NCBI GenBank assembly: GCA_001584585.1 | Contig: LSYV01000032.1 | Span: forward strand, 982,283-1,011,262 | DNA length: 28,980 nucleotides | Direction: 5' to 3' | Source: Gonium pectorale | Taxonomy: Eukaryota > Chlorophyta > Chlorophyceae > Chlamydomonadales > Volvocaceae | Shown here: one piece after another, positions 19,906 to 28,980 of the stretch | Position numbering within the stretch: position 1 is the first letter of the stretch | Layout: every line of letters starts with the position of its first letter | Notes under the pieces: model-generated | Told to the model about the DNA's origin: nothing | What the model saw: the letters and a program-made list of their open reading frames with translations, nothing else | Databases searched by the model: none | Program-made: the position numbers and the translations under genes

Positions 19906-20515
19906 TTGATCACGCATAAGCTTTGCTCCGCTCCACTGCATCACTCCCGGAGGCCCCCAAAGCGGACTCTGCAAGCAAGGCTCTGTGGCCCTGCCCTCCT
20001 CCAAGGGCCTTGGGCTCCACTACTTTGGGCCGGCGACCCCACTCCTTCAGACACAGTGGCCCCGTCCCGACCAGCCAGTGGTCCTGCATCCGCTCTGATA
20101 GCCCCGCCTCTGGAGGTCCCGACGGCCCCGCCCCTGGTGGCTCCTTCACGCCCGCCCGCCGGTGGGCTCATTGATTGCCTAGGCCCCCGCCCGTGGCCCC
20201 GTGCCCTATCGCCCGCTCCCTATCGACCCGTGGCCCCGTTCCCTCTCGACCCGTGGCCCCGCTCCCTATCGACCCATGGCCCCGTTCCCTCTCGACCCGT
20301 GGCCCCGCTCCCTATCGATCCGTGGCCCCGCTCCGCCGGGCCCTGTGACGACTCCATGTCATCAAGCCAATCGATTGGCCTTACTCCAGCTATCGGGTCC
20401 GGTGGCCCCATTCCCTCGGGCCTGGTGGCCCCGCCACCTCGGATCGTGCAGCCCCGCCCAGTCCACGGATCGTGTGGCGGCCCCACGCACTCCCTAGGGC
20501 CCTGTATGTAGCCCC
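19906..20515. repeat. Minisatellite field, second half (degenerate)
   Basis: Continues the TGGCCCCG-type repeat after the insert. It includes a regular subarray at about 20200-20335 based on CGTGGCCCCGCTCCCTATCG with alternating CCGTTCCCTCTCGACC variants. It ends near GGGCCCTGTATGTAG at about 20510. Confidence 0.85.
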
Positions 20516-20753
20516 ATTCATTCCCTTGCTCTGGCCCCGTGGAATTATGCCGCCGGGTTAGATAGCAGGCATTGATGCTCATTCATGACACAAATGCCCA
20601 TCACGCGCACCGTTCCTACTGCTTGCTTGGCAGTTACATACCAGCCGGTAGCAGGGCCTCGCTCGGGGCGGAGCCTTGCTATACATACCTCCCTCGCTCC
20701 CGGACGGATGCCCACCCCGAGCATAATGACCGTGTCCCCAGATAGAGCCTTAC

Positions 20754-20895
20754 CCGCAGGGCCTCGGCAGCTGGGCCTTGCTCTAGAGTCATGCTTTGGA
20801 AAGTGCAGCTTGACGGCGGGGTCTCGCTGTCGCCGTCGTCCGGGTCCGCTGCCGGCTGCAACATGTAGGGGCAGTGGAGCTGCAGCTCGGTGTGC
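20754..20895 (-). CDS. Candidate exon of an unrecognised minus-strand gene
   Basis: 142 nt between a CGCAG acceptor (phase 2) and a GTAAGG donor (phase 0). It encodes HTELQLHCPYMLQPAADP followed by PPSSCTFQSMTLEQGPAAEA. Splice sites are good and the composition looks like real protein, but I know no matching domain and could not link it to neighbouring exons. It may belong with the frame at 21353-21856. Confidence 0.4.
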
Positions 20896-21267
20896 CTGCG
20901 GGTCATTACAGTTCATGGAGTATGGCATACGGATACGTGGGTTACGTACGGCCGGCACGTAACAGTTATTGTTTGCAGACGTGCGACTATACGACACAAG
21001 AGACTTGCTCATAGATAGACAGGTAAGCAGCCAAGCAGTGGACGGATGGAGGAAACAGCAGTGCGTACGTGCGGGCAGGCGGGAGGATTCACAATTGCCC
21101 GCCCTGGATGCAAGGAGCACGCATGTATAGATAGAGGTGCCACGGCGGGTTCGTGCCCCGGATGTATGGATGCTCATCACAGCGACTGCTGTAGCTACAT
21201 ACTGCAAGTGATGTCCATACTTGGCTGGCCCTGATGTGGTGTGTGCACATGCATGGGTTCCGACGGA

Positions 21268-21289
21268 CAAGCAAGCAAGCAAGCAAGCA
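21268..21289. repeat. (AAGC)n microsatellite
   Basis: CAAGCAAGCAAGCAAGCAAG, five tetramer units, in non-coding sequence between the two candidate minus-strand exons. Confidence 0.9.
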
Positions 21290-21352
21290 CTGAGCGGCAG
21301 AAGCAGGGAGGTGTAAGGCCACATGGTACTTCTGAGCTCGGTGTATGCAATA

Positions 21353-21856
21353 TCACCTGTTTGGTGCAATGACACGAATGGGCGAAGAGCGCACGAGAAG
21401 GGCGCGGGCGACGTCAGCCCTGAGGGACTCGTGCAGGGTCTTGAAGAGGGGAGAAAGGCGCCTCGGAATGGGGAACCACGGCTGCATGGCGAGCAAGTGT
21501 CTGGCCGCGGTGGAAGCGGCAGGTTCCGGTAGCAGGGGTACGTGGCGGGGGCGTGGGGCGGCACCGTCGTCCCCGCCGTTTACCCGACCGCCCCCCTGTT
21601 GTGGTGGTGGAGGCGGCATAGGGCGATTGCCCCCTGGAAACTCCGCCAAATCCCCAGTATGCCATTCAAAAGCCTTGCGGTATATCAGAATACCGTCGCC
21701 TGCCAGCAGACGGGTAGCAAAGGCGAGTTTGTAAAAACGACCGTTCATGACACCGACCGCCTCAAACGCCCGAAGTACCTGCTTCAATAGTAAGCTGTCC
21801 TTGCGATACGACCCGACTAGCCAGGAAAACAGTGACAAGGACAGCACGTCGAACAA
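21353..21856 (-). CDS. Open frame of 167 codons, probable 3' exon of a membrane-protein gene
   Basis: Open on the minus strand to TGA at 21353, with no ATG near the start, so it should be an internal-to-terminal exon. It begins with hydrophobic VLSLSLFSWLVGSY and continues DSLLLKQVLRAFEAVGVMNG and FYKLAFATRLLAG. Then come a low-complexity linker (NRPMPPPPPQQGGG) and a hydrophilic tail. The opening resembles the last membrane helices of the multi-pass family seen at 24464-27065, and it lies downstream on the same strand, but no continuous splice path was found. Function unknown. Confidence 0.45.
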   Translation of the reverse strand: MFDVLSLSLFSWLVGSYRKDSLLLKQVLRAFEAVGVMNGRFYKLAFATRLLAGDGILIYRKAFEWHTGDLAEFPGGNRPMPPPPPQQGGGRVNGGDDGAAPRPRHVPLLPEPAASTAARHLLAMQPWFPIPRRLSPLFKTLHESLRADVARALLVRSSPIRVIAPNR

Positions 21857-21859
21857 AGG

Positions 21860-23280
21860 AGGTCTTCCCAGTGAGCGTGAAGTGATTCGCCATTCGAAAG
21901 TTTACACCACTAGAATAGATGCATGTTGCAATGCTGTTATCTTTAAGTTCAGCAGCGGCGGCGAGAGTCACTAATACTTGGACTTGTGCTATGTCTCACA
22001 AAACAACCAGGGTCTAGTTTTATAATGTATGACGCAAATGCTTCACAGGGAAGAAGTCAGCAGGCAAAAACAGCGTTGTTGGTGCCCCGACCGTTGAGGC
22101 CAGCTGGCAACTTCGCTAATGGTTACGGCAATGTATCGCAGGTAGGTTTCAAGCAACCAAAACAATAACAAGTGCGTGGCAAAGCAGCAGTGAGAGCGCT
22201 GAGAGAACGCACGGCTATGCACTCCTGCTGACCACTTGCTTGATTGCGCACAGCAAATAAATAGGCAATACTGGCAGTAGCAGTTGCCTTATAGCAGACC
22301 TATCCCCGCAACAATACCACCCCCCCCCCACCCCCCCACCCCCCACCCCGTGTGGCGTTACAGGTTGAGCGGTGGTAACAGCTGGGCGTTACAGCTGGTC
22401 GAGGCAGGGGTAACAGCGGGCTCAGAGACCGAGCTAGCTAGCTGAGTACGGTCTGTCAATGCTCAGTGCTCAATACGGTTACATGGGGGGCGGCTACCCC
22501 AAGCTCGGTAATGGCCCCTGCAGGTTACAGGTTACACGGTCGTCAAGGCACCCGGGGGTGGGGGGTATTGACAATATTGGGATAGGGGAGCGGGTCATGT
22601 ATGGTCCCCGTCTCGACCCCGCTTCAGCGCCTGCTGACGCCGAAGTATGGCGTGAAAAGTGTCCCAGACACTCTCAAACTGATCCCGGAGTTGCTCGTTA
22701 CACGTACAGGCATTCGCAAAACACGTGCAGTTCATCCTCTATAGCCACGACGTCGCCACAGGCCTTGCATGTCGGCTCAGCCCGAGCTCGTACGACAAAA
22801 TGAAAACGCTGCAATTGGGCAGTACGACGCGTCCGTTGGCTGGGCCGGTTCACTTCCGTATCCCATCCAGCATCTATCCTAGCCTAAACAGCGTCAGCGT
22901 TTGATTGGTGCAGTAAGGGTGCAGCAAGGGTCGCCCATTCATCCAGCGTACCGTGTCCGGTGTCCCCACTAGGGAAAACACGGGGCGCCCCAGTCAGCAG
23001 CGTGCTCCCACCACCGTTCGCATGAAGTCCCTTTGCTCTTAATAATAAACCATATTCGCATGGGGTTCGTCATGGCACTTGCAAACGACACATTGATAAA
23101 CAAGTCAGGGCTCGCTCATCTGTGCCCCATATGAGAGAACTAGGACAACCAAAGACCAGAACAGGTACATACACATCTTGGGCACATGGATCTTGTTCTC
23201 CCGACACAGGGCTAGCTACGAGGGAATGCATAGCTCGCTTGCCAGCTTTGAGAAGCTCGTCCATGCACCCCATGATGACT
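21860..23280. other. No gene recognised; C-rich tract and spacer
   Basis: Contains a near-homopolymeric C/A tract at 22319-22349 and a G-rich repeat-like stretch around 22375-22600 (GGTTACAGGTTACA, CCGGGGGTGGGGGG). Short frames here have no domain and no supporting splice sites. Confidence 0.45.
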
Positions 23281-23287
23281 CGCCGCC

Positions 23288-23352
23288 CTGGCCCATAGGT
23301 CAACCTGGCCCATAGGTCAACCTGGCCCATAGGTCAACCTGGCCCATAGGTC
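23288..23352. repeat. 17-bp tandem repeat, 3.8 copies
   Basis: Unit CTGGCCCATAGGTCAAC at 23288, 23305, 23322 and 23339 (the last truncated after GGTC). The units are identical where complete. Confidence 0.95.
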
Positions 23353-23620
23353 GCGGTCTCGTTATCGCTAAGGGCCCTGAGCCGCTGACCAAATAAGATG
23401 TATGTACGGAGCGGCACGGATGTGCTTTCTCTCCCGGGTACTCCCTCCAAAGACCATCCACCACCTCGCACTCATAGCATACCCGTCGCACCAGAGAGTA
23501 ATTCCGCTAGCAAGCGCAGCAGCCACTGCACCCCGTGGCCACCAGGGGGTAATCGTTCAGTTTCTTTAGTGGATTATTAGGGGATGAGGTTTAAAGCCGT
23601 CCTGGATCGTTCAGGATCGT

Positions 23621-23701
23621 ACAAGCCACCACCTGCTTGGTAGGGCGACCCATGGGTCACGTACGCGGCCCAAGCAGCGTACGTGGGCTAAAGTGGCTTG
23701 T
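23621..23701. repeat. Nested inverted repeat, MITE- or hairpin-like
   Basis: Outer arms ACAAGCCAC (23621-23629) and GTGGCTTGT (23693-23701) are perfect complements. Inner arms CACGTACGC (23658-23666) and GCGTACGTG (23677-23685) are also perfect, with a 10-nt loop. The 81-nt segment could fold as a two-stage hairpin or be the remnant of a small inverted-repeat element. Confidence 0.7.
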
Positions 23702-24463
23702 GCCAGGCGACGTGTCAGGCGCGCATACATACTAGATTATGCAATCAGATGAGATCGGGAGACCCAGGTATTTATGACGGTTTCCAAGAGTATGAATCAT
23801 CAATCATTCAGCCCCGCCCAGGCCGGAGATCCGCAGCAGCGCGGACAGCGCCGACGCCGCTGACGCATTGTCCTGGCAGTAGAAACCCACGGCCGTGACG
23901 CGGACTGCGGGGCGGCCGTCCGCCTGGTTGTGGTAGGCAGGGCGTCGCATTCATGCGAGGTTTTCTGGAGCAATCAATATGCTGGATCTGAGTGAGGGGT
24001 TGGGGGCTGGAAGCAGGGCGGTGGGCAGGGGTGAATGAAGGTTTGGTGGGAAGTACCCGCAGGCAGGCAGGCAGGCATAGGCGGCAATAGTGGCTCATCG
24101 GGCATCAGGACGTACACTGAGCAAGGCGGGTGCGCAGAGGCCACAGTGCCCATCAGGGGTTGTCAACTGAGCGTTGCACGCGCCACGAATAAGGTATGAA
24201 GGTCTGGGCTGCCTAGGCCTATGGGGTTGCTGTGGCCTTACGCTCGGTGCGTGCGGGGCGGGGCACCAAGATTGGCAAGGGCTCGCTCGGAAGTATGGTA
24301 CAACAGTGGCTCATAACTAACGCATGATATCATATTCCACGCCCGTTTCTTTGCGTCGCTGTCACTACCCAGGCCGCGGAACCAACACCAGGCCGCGGAA
24401 CTAAGCAACCCTAGATAGGCTGATGGCCGGAAGCTACCCGCTAGCCCACATAGAACTCACCTA

Positions 24464-27065
24464 TCAGAAGGATAACACTACTGTCCAGCATATCAGCAGG
24501 ACCTCCAGCTGGCTGTTGTTTTTGGTGGGCCGTGAGACCACCTTCCAGGCGCGGGACACGGTGGCGGTCAGCAGACGTACTGCAGCGCGCGGCCAAAGAC
24601 CTCCACCGCCACCAGCATCGATAATCTCCTCCAGCATCAGCACGCTCTCCCACCAGACGAAACGCGGCCTAAGGGCGGAGCAGGGCGGACAGGCGGAGCG
24701 AGGCGGGGAGGGGGCAGAGCGCGGCCCGTGCGTGCCGCTGTGAGCGAGTAAGTGCATGCACCGGCACCAGAAACATACTCGCTGGGCCGTTGTACCATAC
24801 GTGCGACTCTATCTGCCCCAGCGGGGCTCATCCCGAGGCGCACACACATTCCCGGGACAGGCGCCGCGGCTGGCGGGGAACCACCCGGCAGCACATGTAC
24901 GTGTACTTGCAGAGGGTTCGACTACACAGGTGGCGAGCGAGAGCGCTCGGTCAGTTGGATCGCCTGCTGCCGTCTAACGAACCAGAAAGCTCGCACCCCA
25001 CACGCCCGCCGCCCACCGCGCACCATGGGATTGGAAGGCTGGCCCTCTCCCCCTCTCCCTCGTCCCTCCGTCCCTCACCTGCATCGTGTATGTGTACAGG
25101 AAGCCGTAGCGCTGCTAGCTGCATCGTGGTTGTGTCCAGCTGGTCCGCGGTTGCGCCGCAGGACGGCGAAGGACGCGGTGGGGGGGGCAGCAGGCACACC
25201 ATCCAGGAACACCGCCACGATGCCGATGGGCACGTCAGGTGCGCGCCGCTGTAGCACTCCTGTGCCATGTCTCGGATCCAGTAGCCGTACGGCCAGGTGG
25301 TCTGCGGGCGCGTGCAGGAGCACGCATTCAGGCCACGAGGGGTTCAGGTCAAATGGTAGGTGTGTCCTATGAAGCTGCTATATGCATATGGCCACTGACA
25401 GCTAGGCTGTGCGGCTGCTCCCGCGCAATGCACACAGCGATTCGCGCCGTTCCGTCCAAACACGGGCGGGCAGCCGCGAATCGCATCTACCGCGCCTGCC
25501 TGCCCGCCGGCTCCCATGAGGACGCACCATCCGTGCCGTGCCGCTGACAGCCAGTCGGCCACGAGCAAGCCCCCCGCCCACCCCGCCCCCCAGCGCACAC
25601 GTACACACACACACGCGGGGGGATGGGTGGGTGGGGGTTCGGGAGACATGCACCAGCCCACATGCGATGCACGTAGGACCAGACTAGGCGCACCCCAACA
25701 CGGCATTGCACAGGGTCACCCCAGAGAGAATTCTGGGCCGCATCGGGGGCTACGGTGGTGGTCGCCGCCGAACTGACATGCAGGGACATCACCCCTTCAA
25801 CTACCTCGGGAACTGGGTCCTACAACGACATCATCACTTTCGCGCTTACGCTCGCTCGTCGTATGCGTTGTTCCATTTCAACACACACGCAGCCGCACCT
25901 GCTGTCGCTCCGGGAAGGGCCCGCGCTCTCCGTCGTCCAGAAGGTAGAACGCGAAGACGCTGAGCGCGGCCTGCGCCCAGCCTGGGTACAGGATAGACAC
26001 CGCGAACATGAGCACGATGCCCATCTGCTGCGCCAGCCCGATAGTCTTGTCCAGCCGCGTCAGGATCTCGAGCAGGCTGCTGTTGTTTTTGATGGGCCGC
26101 AAGACCACGTTCCAGGCGCGGGACACGGTAGCGCTCAGACGCTTCTTGACGCCCAGGTACGTCACAGTGGAGGAGCCGCACCGGACGTCCGTGTTGCCGC
26201 GCGCTGTGCGTGATGGCCAGCGTGTGGCCATACAGCTGGAAGGGCGAGATGCCAAGCACGTGTGGCTCTCGCGACCAGGAGCGCCGGCGGCGCCAGCGGC
26301 AGCGCGCGACCACCAGCCACCCCTCGTCGTCGGAGACCGTTGAGAGGGTTATGCATAACCCGCTGCCCGCGCAGCCCCGCAACCCGCCACCGTCGCGGCC
26401 GTTCATCAGGTTCTCGTGCCAGTCGGCGGCGCCGTCGCCGTTGGCGGCGCGCGGCGTCAGCGGTAGATAGGGGGCCCAACTTTACGCTCCGGCGGGAGCC
26501 GCGGGAGATCTGGGGCCTCCGCAAGTTCCCGCCGCCATGCGGCATGTGGGACGTGCGTAGGCCCTATCGCCCCAGACACACATACACACACCTGCCTATG
26601 CCAGACTGCTCGACTGTTTGCCTCGCCTCGCTCGCCTACCTCGCCTAGTCTGTTTGCCTCGCCTCGCTCGCCTAGTCTGTTTGCAGCCTGGCCACAAGCA
26701 CGCACATTTGCATGACGTAACACACCTGCCTACGGCACAGCTGACACGCACGGCAGGCCCGAGCCCGCATTCACACCTCCTCGGCTCCCTTTGGGGGTCA
26801 CAACCAGCGCAAATACCCTTTCTCCGCAACGCATGCAGCTCGACGCCCGTGCTGCGACACACATCCAGTTTGTTGATCATCAACCCCAGCCCGCGCCCCG
26901 TCCGCAGCCCCGCCCACGCCTGCCCGCCCGCGCAGCCCCCCCTGCTGTCCCTTGAGCTCCCCCGGCAGCGCACCTTGCGACCCAGATGATGAGGCTCGCC
27001 GCCACCACCACGCAGGGCGCCATCAGCGCCCCGGACAGCTGCGCCAGAGCCTGGCCGTCGCTGGC
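24464..27065 (-). pseudogene. Multi-pass membrane protein gene of a volvocine family, frameshifted and partly duplicated
   Basis: Recognisable pieces in transcript order. 27065-26974: helix ALMAPCVVVAASLIIWVA. About 26255-25899: VSRAWNVVLRPIKNNSSLLE, LDKTIGLAQQMGIVLMFAVS and WAQAALSVFAFY, ending FPERQQ at a GTGCGG donor. 25301-25079: TTWPYGYWIRDMAQECYSG, then a shifted VPIGIVAVF, then DQLDTTTMQ and, in another frame, QRYGFLYTYTMQ before GTGAGG. About 24674-24600: PRFVWWESVLMLEE, then shifted LVAVEVFGRALQYVC and a stop. The pattern recalls large predicted membrane proteins of volvocine algae that I know only as hypotheticals. At least three frame breaks point to a pseudogene; a segment like VSRAWNVVLRPIKNN recurs at about 24490-24590, suggesting internal duplication. 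The function of the intact family is unknown to me. Confidence 0.5.
26605..26690. repeat. Imperfect tandem repeat CTGTTTGCCTCGCCTCGCTC
   Basis: Two units beginning CTGTTTGCCTCGCCTCGCTC (about 26613 and 26649), the first with an extra CTACCTCGC, then a third partial CTGTTTGC. They lie between exons of the membrane-protein pseudogene. Confidence 0.8.
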
Positions 27066-27106
27066 CTGGCGCGGAACGGAACAGCTGTAGCCCCCTAGTG
27101 CACGTT

Positions 27107-27149
27107 GAGCCCGTGACGGCCCACCTACGGGGACCCCCGTGACGGGCTC
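27107..27149. repeat. Inverted repeat GAGCCCGTGACGG
   Basis: Left arm GAGCCCGTGACGG (27107-27119) pairs with CCGTGACGGGCTC (27137-27149) at 12 of 13 positions across a 17-nt loop. It lies just upstream of the first recognised membrane-protein exon. Confidence 0.65.
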
Positions 27150-27312
27150 AGGCCCCACCGGAACGGGGAGTCCCCGCGCTGACAGACGCCAGTTGCCGCG
27201 AATGAATACGAGATGCAGATTGAAACCTAGTAATGGATCATTGTAGGTAAGGAAGCTGTAAGGGGTCCATTTGCTCTCTTTTGGCGCGAGGCCAGTGGGG
27301 CACCGCTGTCGT

Positions 27313-27331
27313 ACCCGTGCCGGGCACGGGT
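27313..27331. repeat. Perfect palindrome ACCCGTGCC-G-GGCACGGGT
   Basis: Nine-bp arms around a single G, about 165 bp from the preceding inverted repeat. It could be a transposon terminus or a structured RNA element; no flanking duplication was seen. Confidence 0.65.
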
Positions 27332-27334
27332 TTG

Positions 27335-28220
27335 GCCCTCCCGACGTTCCTGGACAAAGATGTAAGATATGTATGCGGAGGTACTAGCCAAGTAAACGCA
27401 TATGCAAGTTTTCAGCGGCGCGGCATGGTGCTATGGCACCACGGCACGCAATAGGGCACACGGTTGTCCTACTGCATACGACGTGCTGGAAAGGCCCCAA
27501 TACGAAACACCGACACGCCCAAACAGTGCAAACATCTCCAGTATCTGTTAGTGTACCAGCTAAGTCTCTCGGTCAACTATACCAACCTGGGTGGGATCAA
27601 AAGTATGTTAGGATGCCACTCCACACTAGCGTTGACCTTTACTTATCGATCCGACTCTGCATAGGATACCACATACCACCATAGGATACCACGCACGGCC
27701 GATAAAGCTGCGAATTGCAGAACGATGCACTTGTAGCAGCGCAATAAGGGCCAACCCCTGAAATGAGACTCACAACGGCGAACGATGTTTGCCGCGCCGA
27801 TCCGCGGCGTTCCGCGGCTCGGGCTTCAGCAGGCGACAGCTGCGTGTTTCTGTTGCTGTGAAGAGTACATGGGGGGAAATACGGAGCCCGCTAGGCGCGG
27901 GGGCCGTGTCGGGTGGCCGGGGGCGCGCGTTTCCCGCATGCGCACACTGCCGGCTCCCCGGGGGGGGGGGTTGTTTTGAAGGGAAAGGAGAATGAACAAC
28001 GACGAGCTGGGCGCCAGCATCTTAAGTCCAGTCCGGCGGCCAAGCCGGTCCTTGCCTCGTTTCGCCGGCTCCCGGCCCCCAGGGGGGGGGGGGCTGCCTC
28101 CTGAGAGGCTGAGGCAGCAACAGCTGAAGGGCCCGCCGGGCGTCCTGCGCAACTGGCCAGGTAGTGGATGGAGGCCCAGCCTGGACGGCGCCATTGCACC
28201 GGCACGTTTCGTTGCGACAA
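27335..28220. other. No gene recognised; two long G tracts
   Basis: Contains an 11-G run after CCGGCTCCCC (27960-27970) and a 12-G run after CCGGCCCCCA (28082-28093). Both follow a related CCGGCTCC context and may fold as C/G hairpins. Frames across them have no domain support. Confidence 0.5.
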
Positions 28221-28224
28221 GAAG

Positions 28225-28254
28225 CTACACGAACCCGACTTCAGGTTCGTGTAG
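28225..28254 (+). promoter_or_regulatory. Perfect 11-bp hairpin upstream of the last gene
   Basis: CTACACGAACC (28225-28235), loop of 8 nt, GGTTCGTGTAG (28244-28254). It lies about 70 nt before the candidate ATG at 28323 and is followed by TGTAA at 28260-28264. It may be a 5' UTR structure, the 3' end of an upstream transcript, or a small mobile-element relic. Confidence 0.55.
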
Positions 28255-28322
28255 AGTTATGTAAACGGCTGCCAGCCTCAAGGAGAATCAGGACGTTACA
28301 CGACGGATGTGAACGCTAACGA

Positions 28323-28608
28323 ATGTCAACTGTCCCTAGCCTGGGTTTGTGCACTGAGTACATGTGGCATGTGGAGCATACAAACCGTACGGACGGTCTG
28401 TCATATAGGGAGGACGGGCAGGTGTCCGTGTACCGTGCCGTCAAGTACGGAAATTGACTGGCTCGCCTTGTGCGTGATTTTCAGGGGCTGGACCATCTGG
28501 AGAAGATGTACAGCAGCCTGGAGGACGGAAAGAGCGCTCTACATGTGATGCGGATTGCCATGGCGACGGGCTTGGGCGCTGCTGCGGCCACGGTGCCTCG
28601 TTCACATT
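28323..28608 (+). CDS. Start of an unrecognised gene (two exons visible, continues beyond window)
   Basis: Exon 28323-28421 (33 codons) contains TEYMWHVEHTNRTDGLSYRE. Exon 28485-28608 contains GLDHLEKMYSSLEDGKSALH followed by VMRIAMATGLG. The junction is phase 0 on both sides, with donor CAG/GTGTCC and acceptor TTTTCAG/GGG; the intron would be 63 nt, short but possible. The second exon ends at a GTGAGG donor in phase 1 just before the tandem-repeat field. The frame also stays open to the window end without splicing, but the downstream translation looks like composition-driven Arg/Ala/Gly/Pro. I do not recognise the family; an upstream exon may exist. Confidence 0.45.
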
Positions 28609-28980
28609 GTGAGGGCTGCGGGTTACCTTGTGGCCGCCACCGCCGCCTCGCCGCCAGCCGCGGCGCTGGCAGTGGCATCCAATGGCGGCGGGCCGCGGCG
28701 CTGCCAAAGCGTCGTTCGCGATGCGAAGGCTTCAGGTTGCCTTTGCGACAGTTCGGGGCCGCCGCCGCCTCGCCGCCAGCCCGGCGCTGGCTGTCGTTTG
28801 CCGCTGCGGCGGGCTTGGGCGCTGCCGCAGCAGTGGCGGTGCCTTGTTCGCGATGCGGCGTCGGCGGGTTGCCTAGCAGCGACTCAGGGCCGCCGCCGCG
28901 TCGCCGCCAGCCCGTTGCAGGCTGTCGTATGCCGCTGCGGCGGGCTTGGGCGCTGCCACCGCGAAGACGGTGCCTTGTTC
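28568..28980. repeat. GC-rich tandem repeat with about 121-131-bp period, running off the window
   Basis: GGGCTTGGGCGCTGC-type starts occur at 28568, 28689 (GGGCCGCGGCGCTGCC), 28811 and 28942. Each unit also contains GTTCGCGATGCG or a relative and CCGCCGCC(T/G)CGCCGCCAGC. The periods (121, 122, 131) do not keep a reading frame, so an intronic or intergenic location is more likely than a protein repeat. Confidence 0.85.

Noticed and set aside
19644..19913. 89-codon minus-strand frame ending in GIRTHDHC
   Set aside because: This is the familiar artefact from reading the tRNA-like B box of a SINE as protein.
27913..28264. Frames spanning the two long G tracts
   Set aside because: They are open because of homopolymer composition; no domain or splice support, and homopolymer lengths are also error-prone.

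Overview
This is eukaryotic nuclear DNA. It best fits a volvocine/chlamydomonadalean green alga (Chlamydomonas, Gonium, Volvox or a relative). Supporting traits are intron-dense genes with GTAAGT/GTGAGG donors, a hydroxyproline-rich (Ser-Pro)n extracellular linker, a gametolysin-type (peptidase M11) metalloprotease, Ty3/gypsy debris, and abundant GC-rich minisatellites. The species cannot be named from the window. No bacterial genes, rRNA or complete tRNA genes, or CRISPR arrays were seen.

Layout. (1) 145-4220, + strand: the 3' part of a secreted modular protein. It has four ricin-B-type beta-trefoil lectin repeats, a Pro/Ser rod, and two CBM1-like cellulose-binding modules separated by a 21-residue Cys-rich exon. 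Every internal exon starts and ends in phase 1. (2) 4221-5720: coding-like but fragmented, unassigned DNA. (3) 5722-10235: nested retroelement debris. A decayed minus-strand Ty3/gypsy pol (H2C2 zinc finger, DDE integrase core, then a PHD finger) is broken up by a plus-strand chromodomain element end with its LTR and by two 3' ends of a LINE-like element. One of these has a perfect 11-bp target duplication. A third copy of the same LINE sits in an intron of gene 1. (4) 11659-16839 (possibly to 17252), - strand: a peptidase M11 gene, reconstructed as ten phase-consistent exons with HExxHxxGxxH, a Met-turn and a MopE-like Asp/Cys C-terminal motif. At least one intron appears to be GC-AG. (5) 18170-20510: a large minisatellite field interrupted by a tRNA-derived SINE-like insert. 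(6) 20754-27065, - strand: scattered exons, including remnants of a multi-pass membrane protein gene with several frameshifts and an internally repeated segment. (7) 28323 to the window end, +: the start of an unrecognised gene whose intron carries a tandem repeat of about 121-131 bp.

The two well-supported genes both belong to the extracellular-matrix toolbox of volvocine algae: a glycan/cellulose-binding lectin and a matrix-remodelling metalloprotease. A functional link between them is inference from family roles. They lie on opposite strands, about 7.4 kb apart, with transposon debris between them. Exon coordinates are hand-derived from splice signals, reading-frame continuity and phase, with no transcript support.
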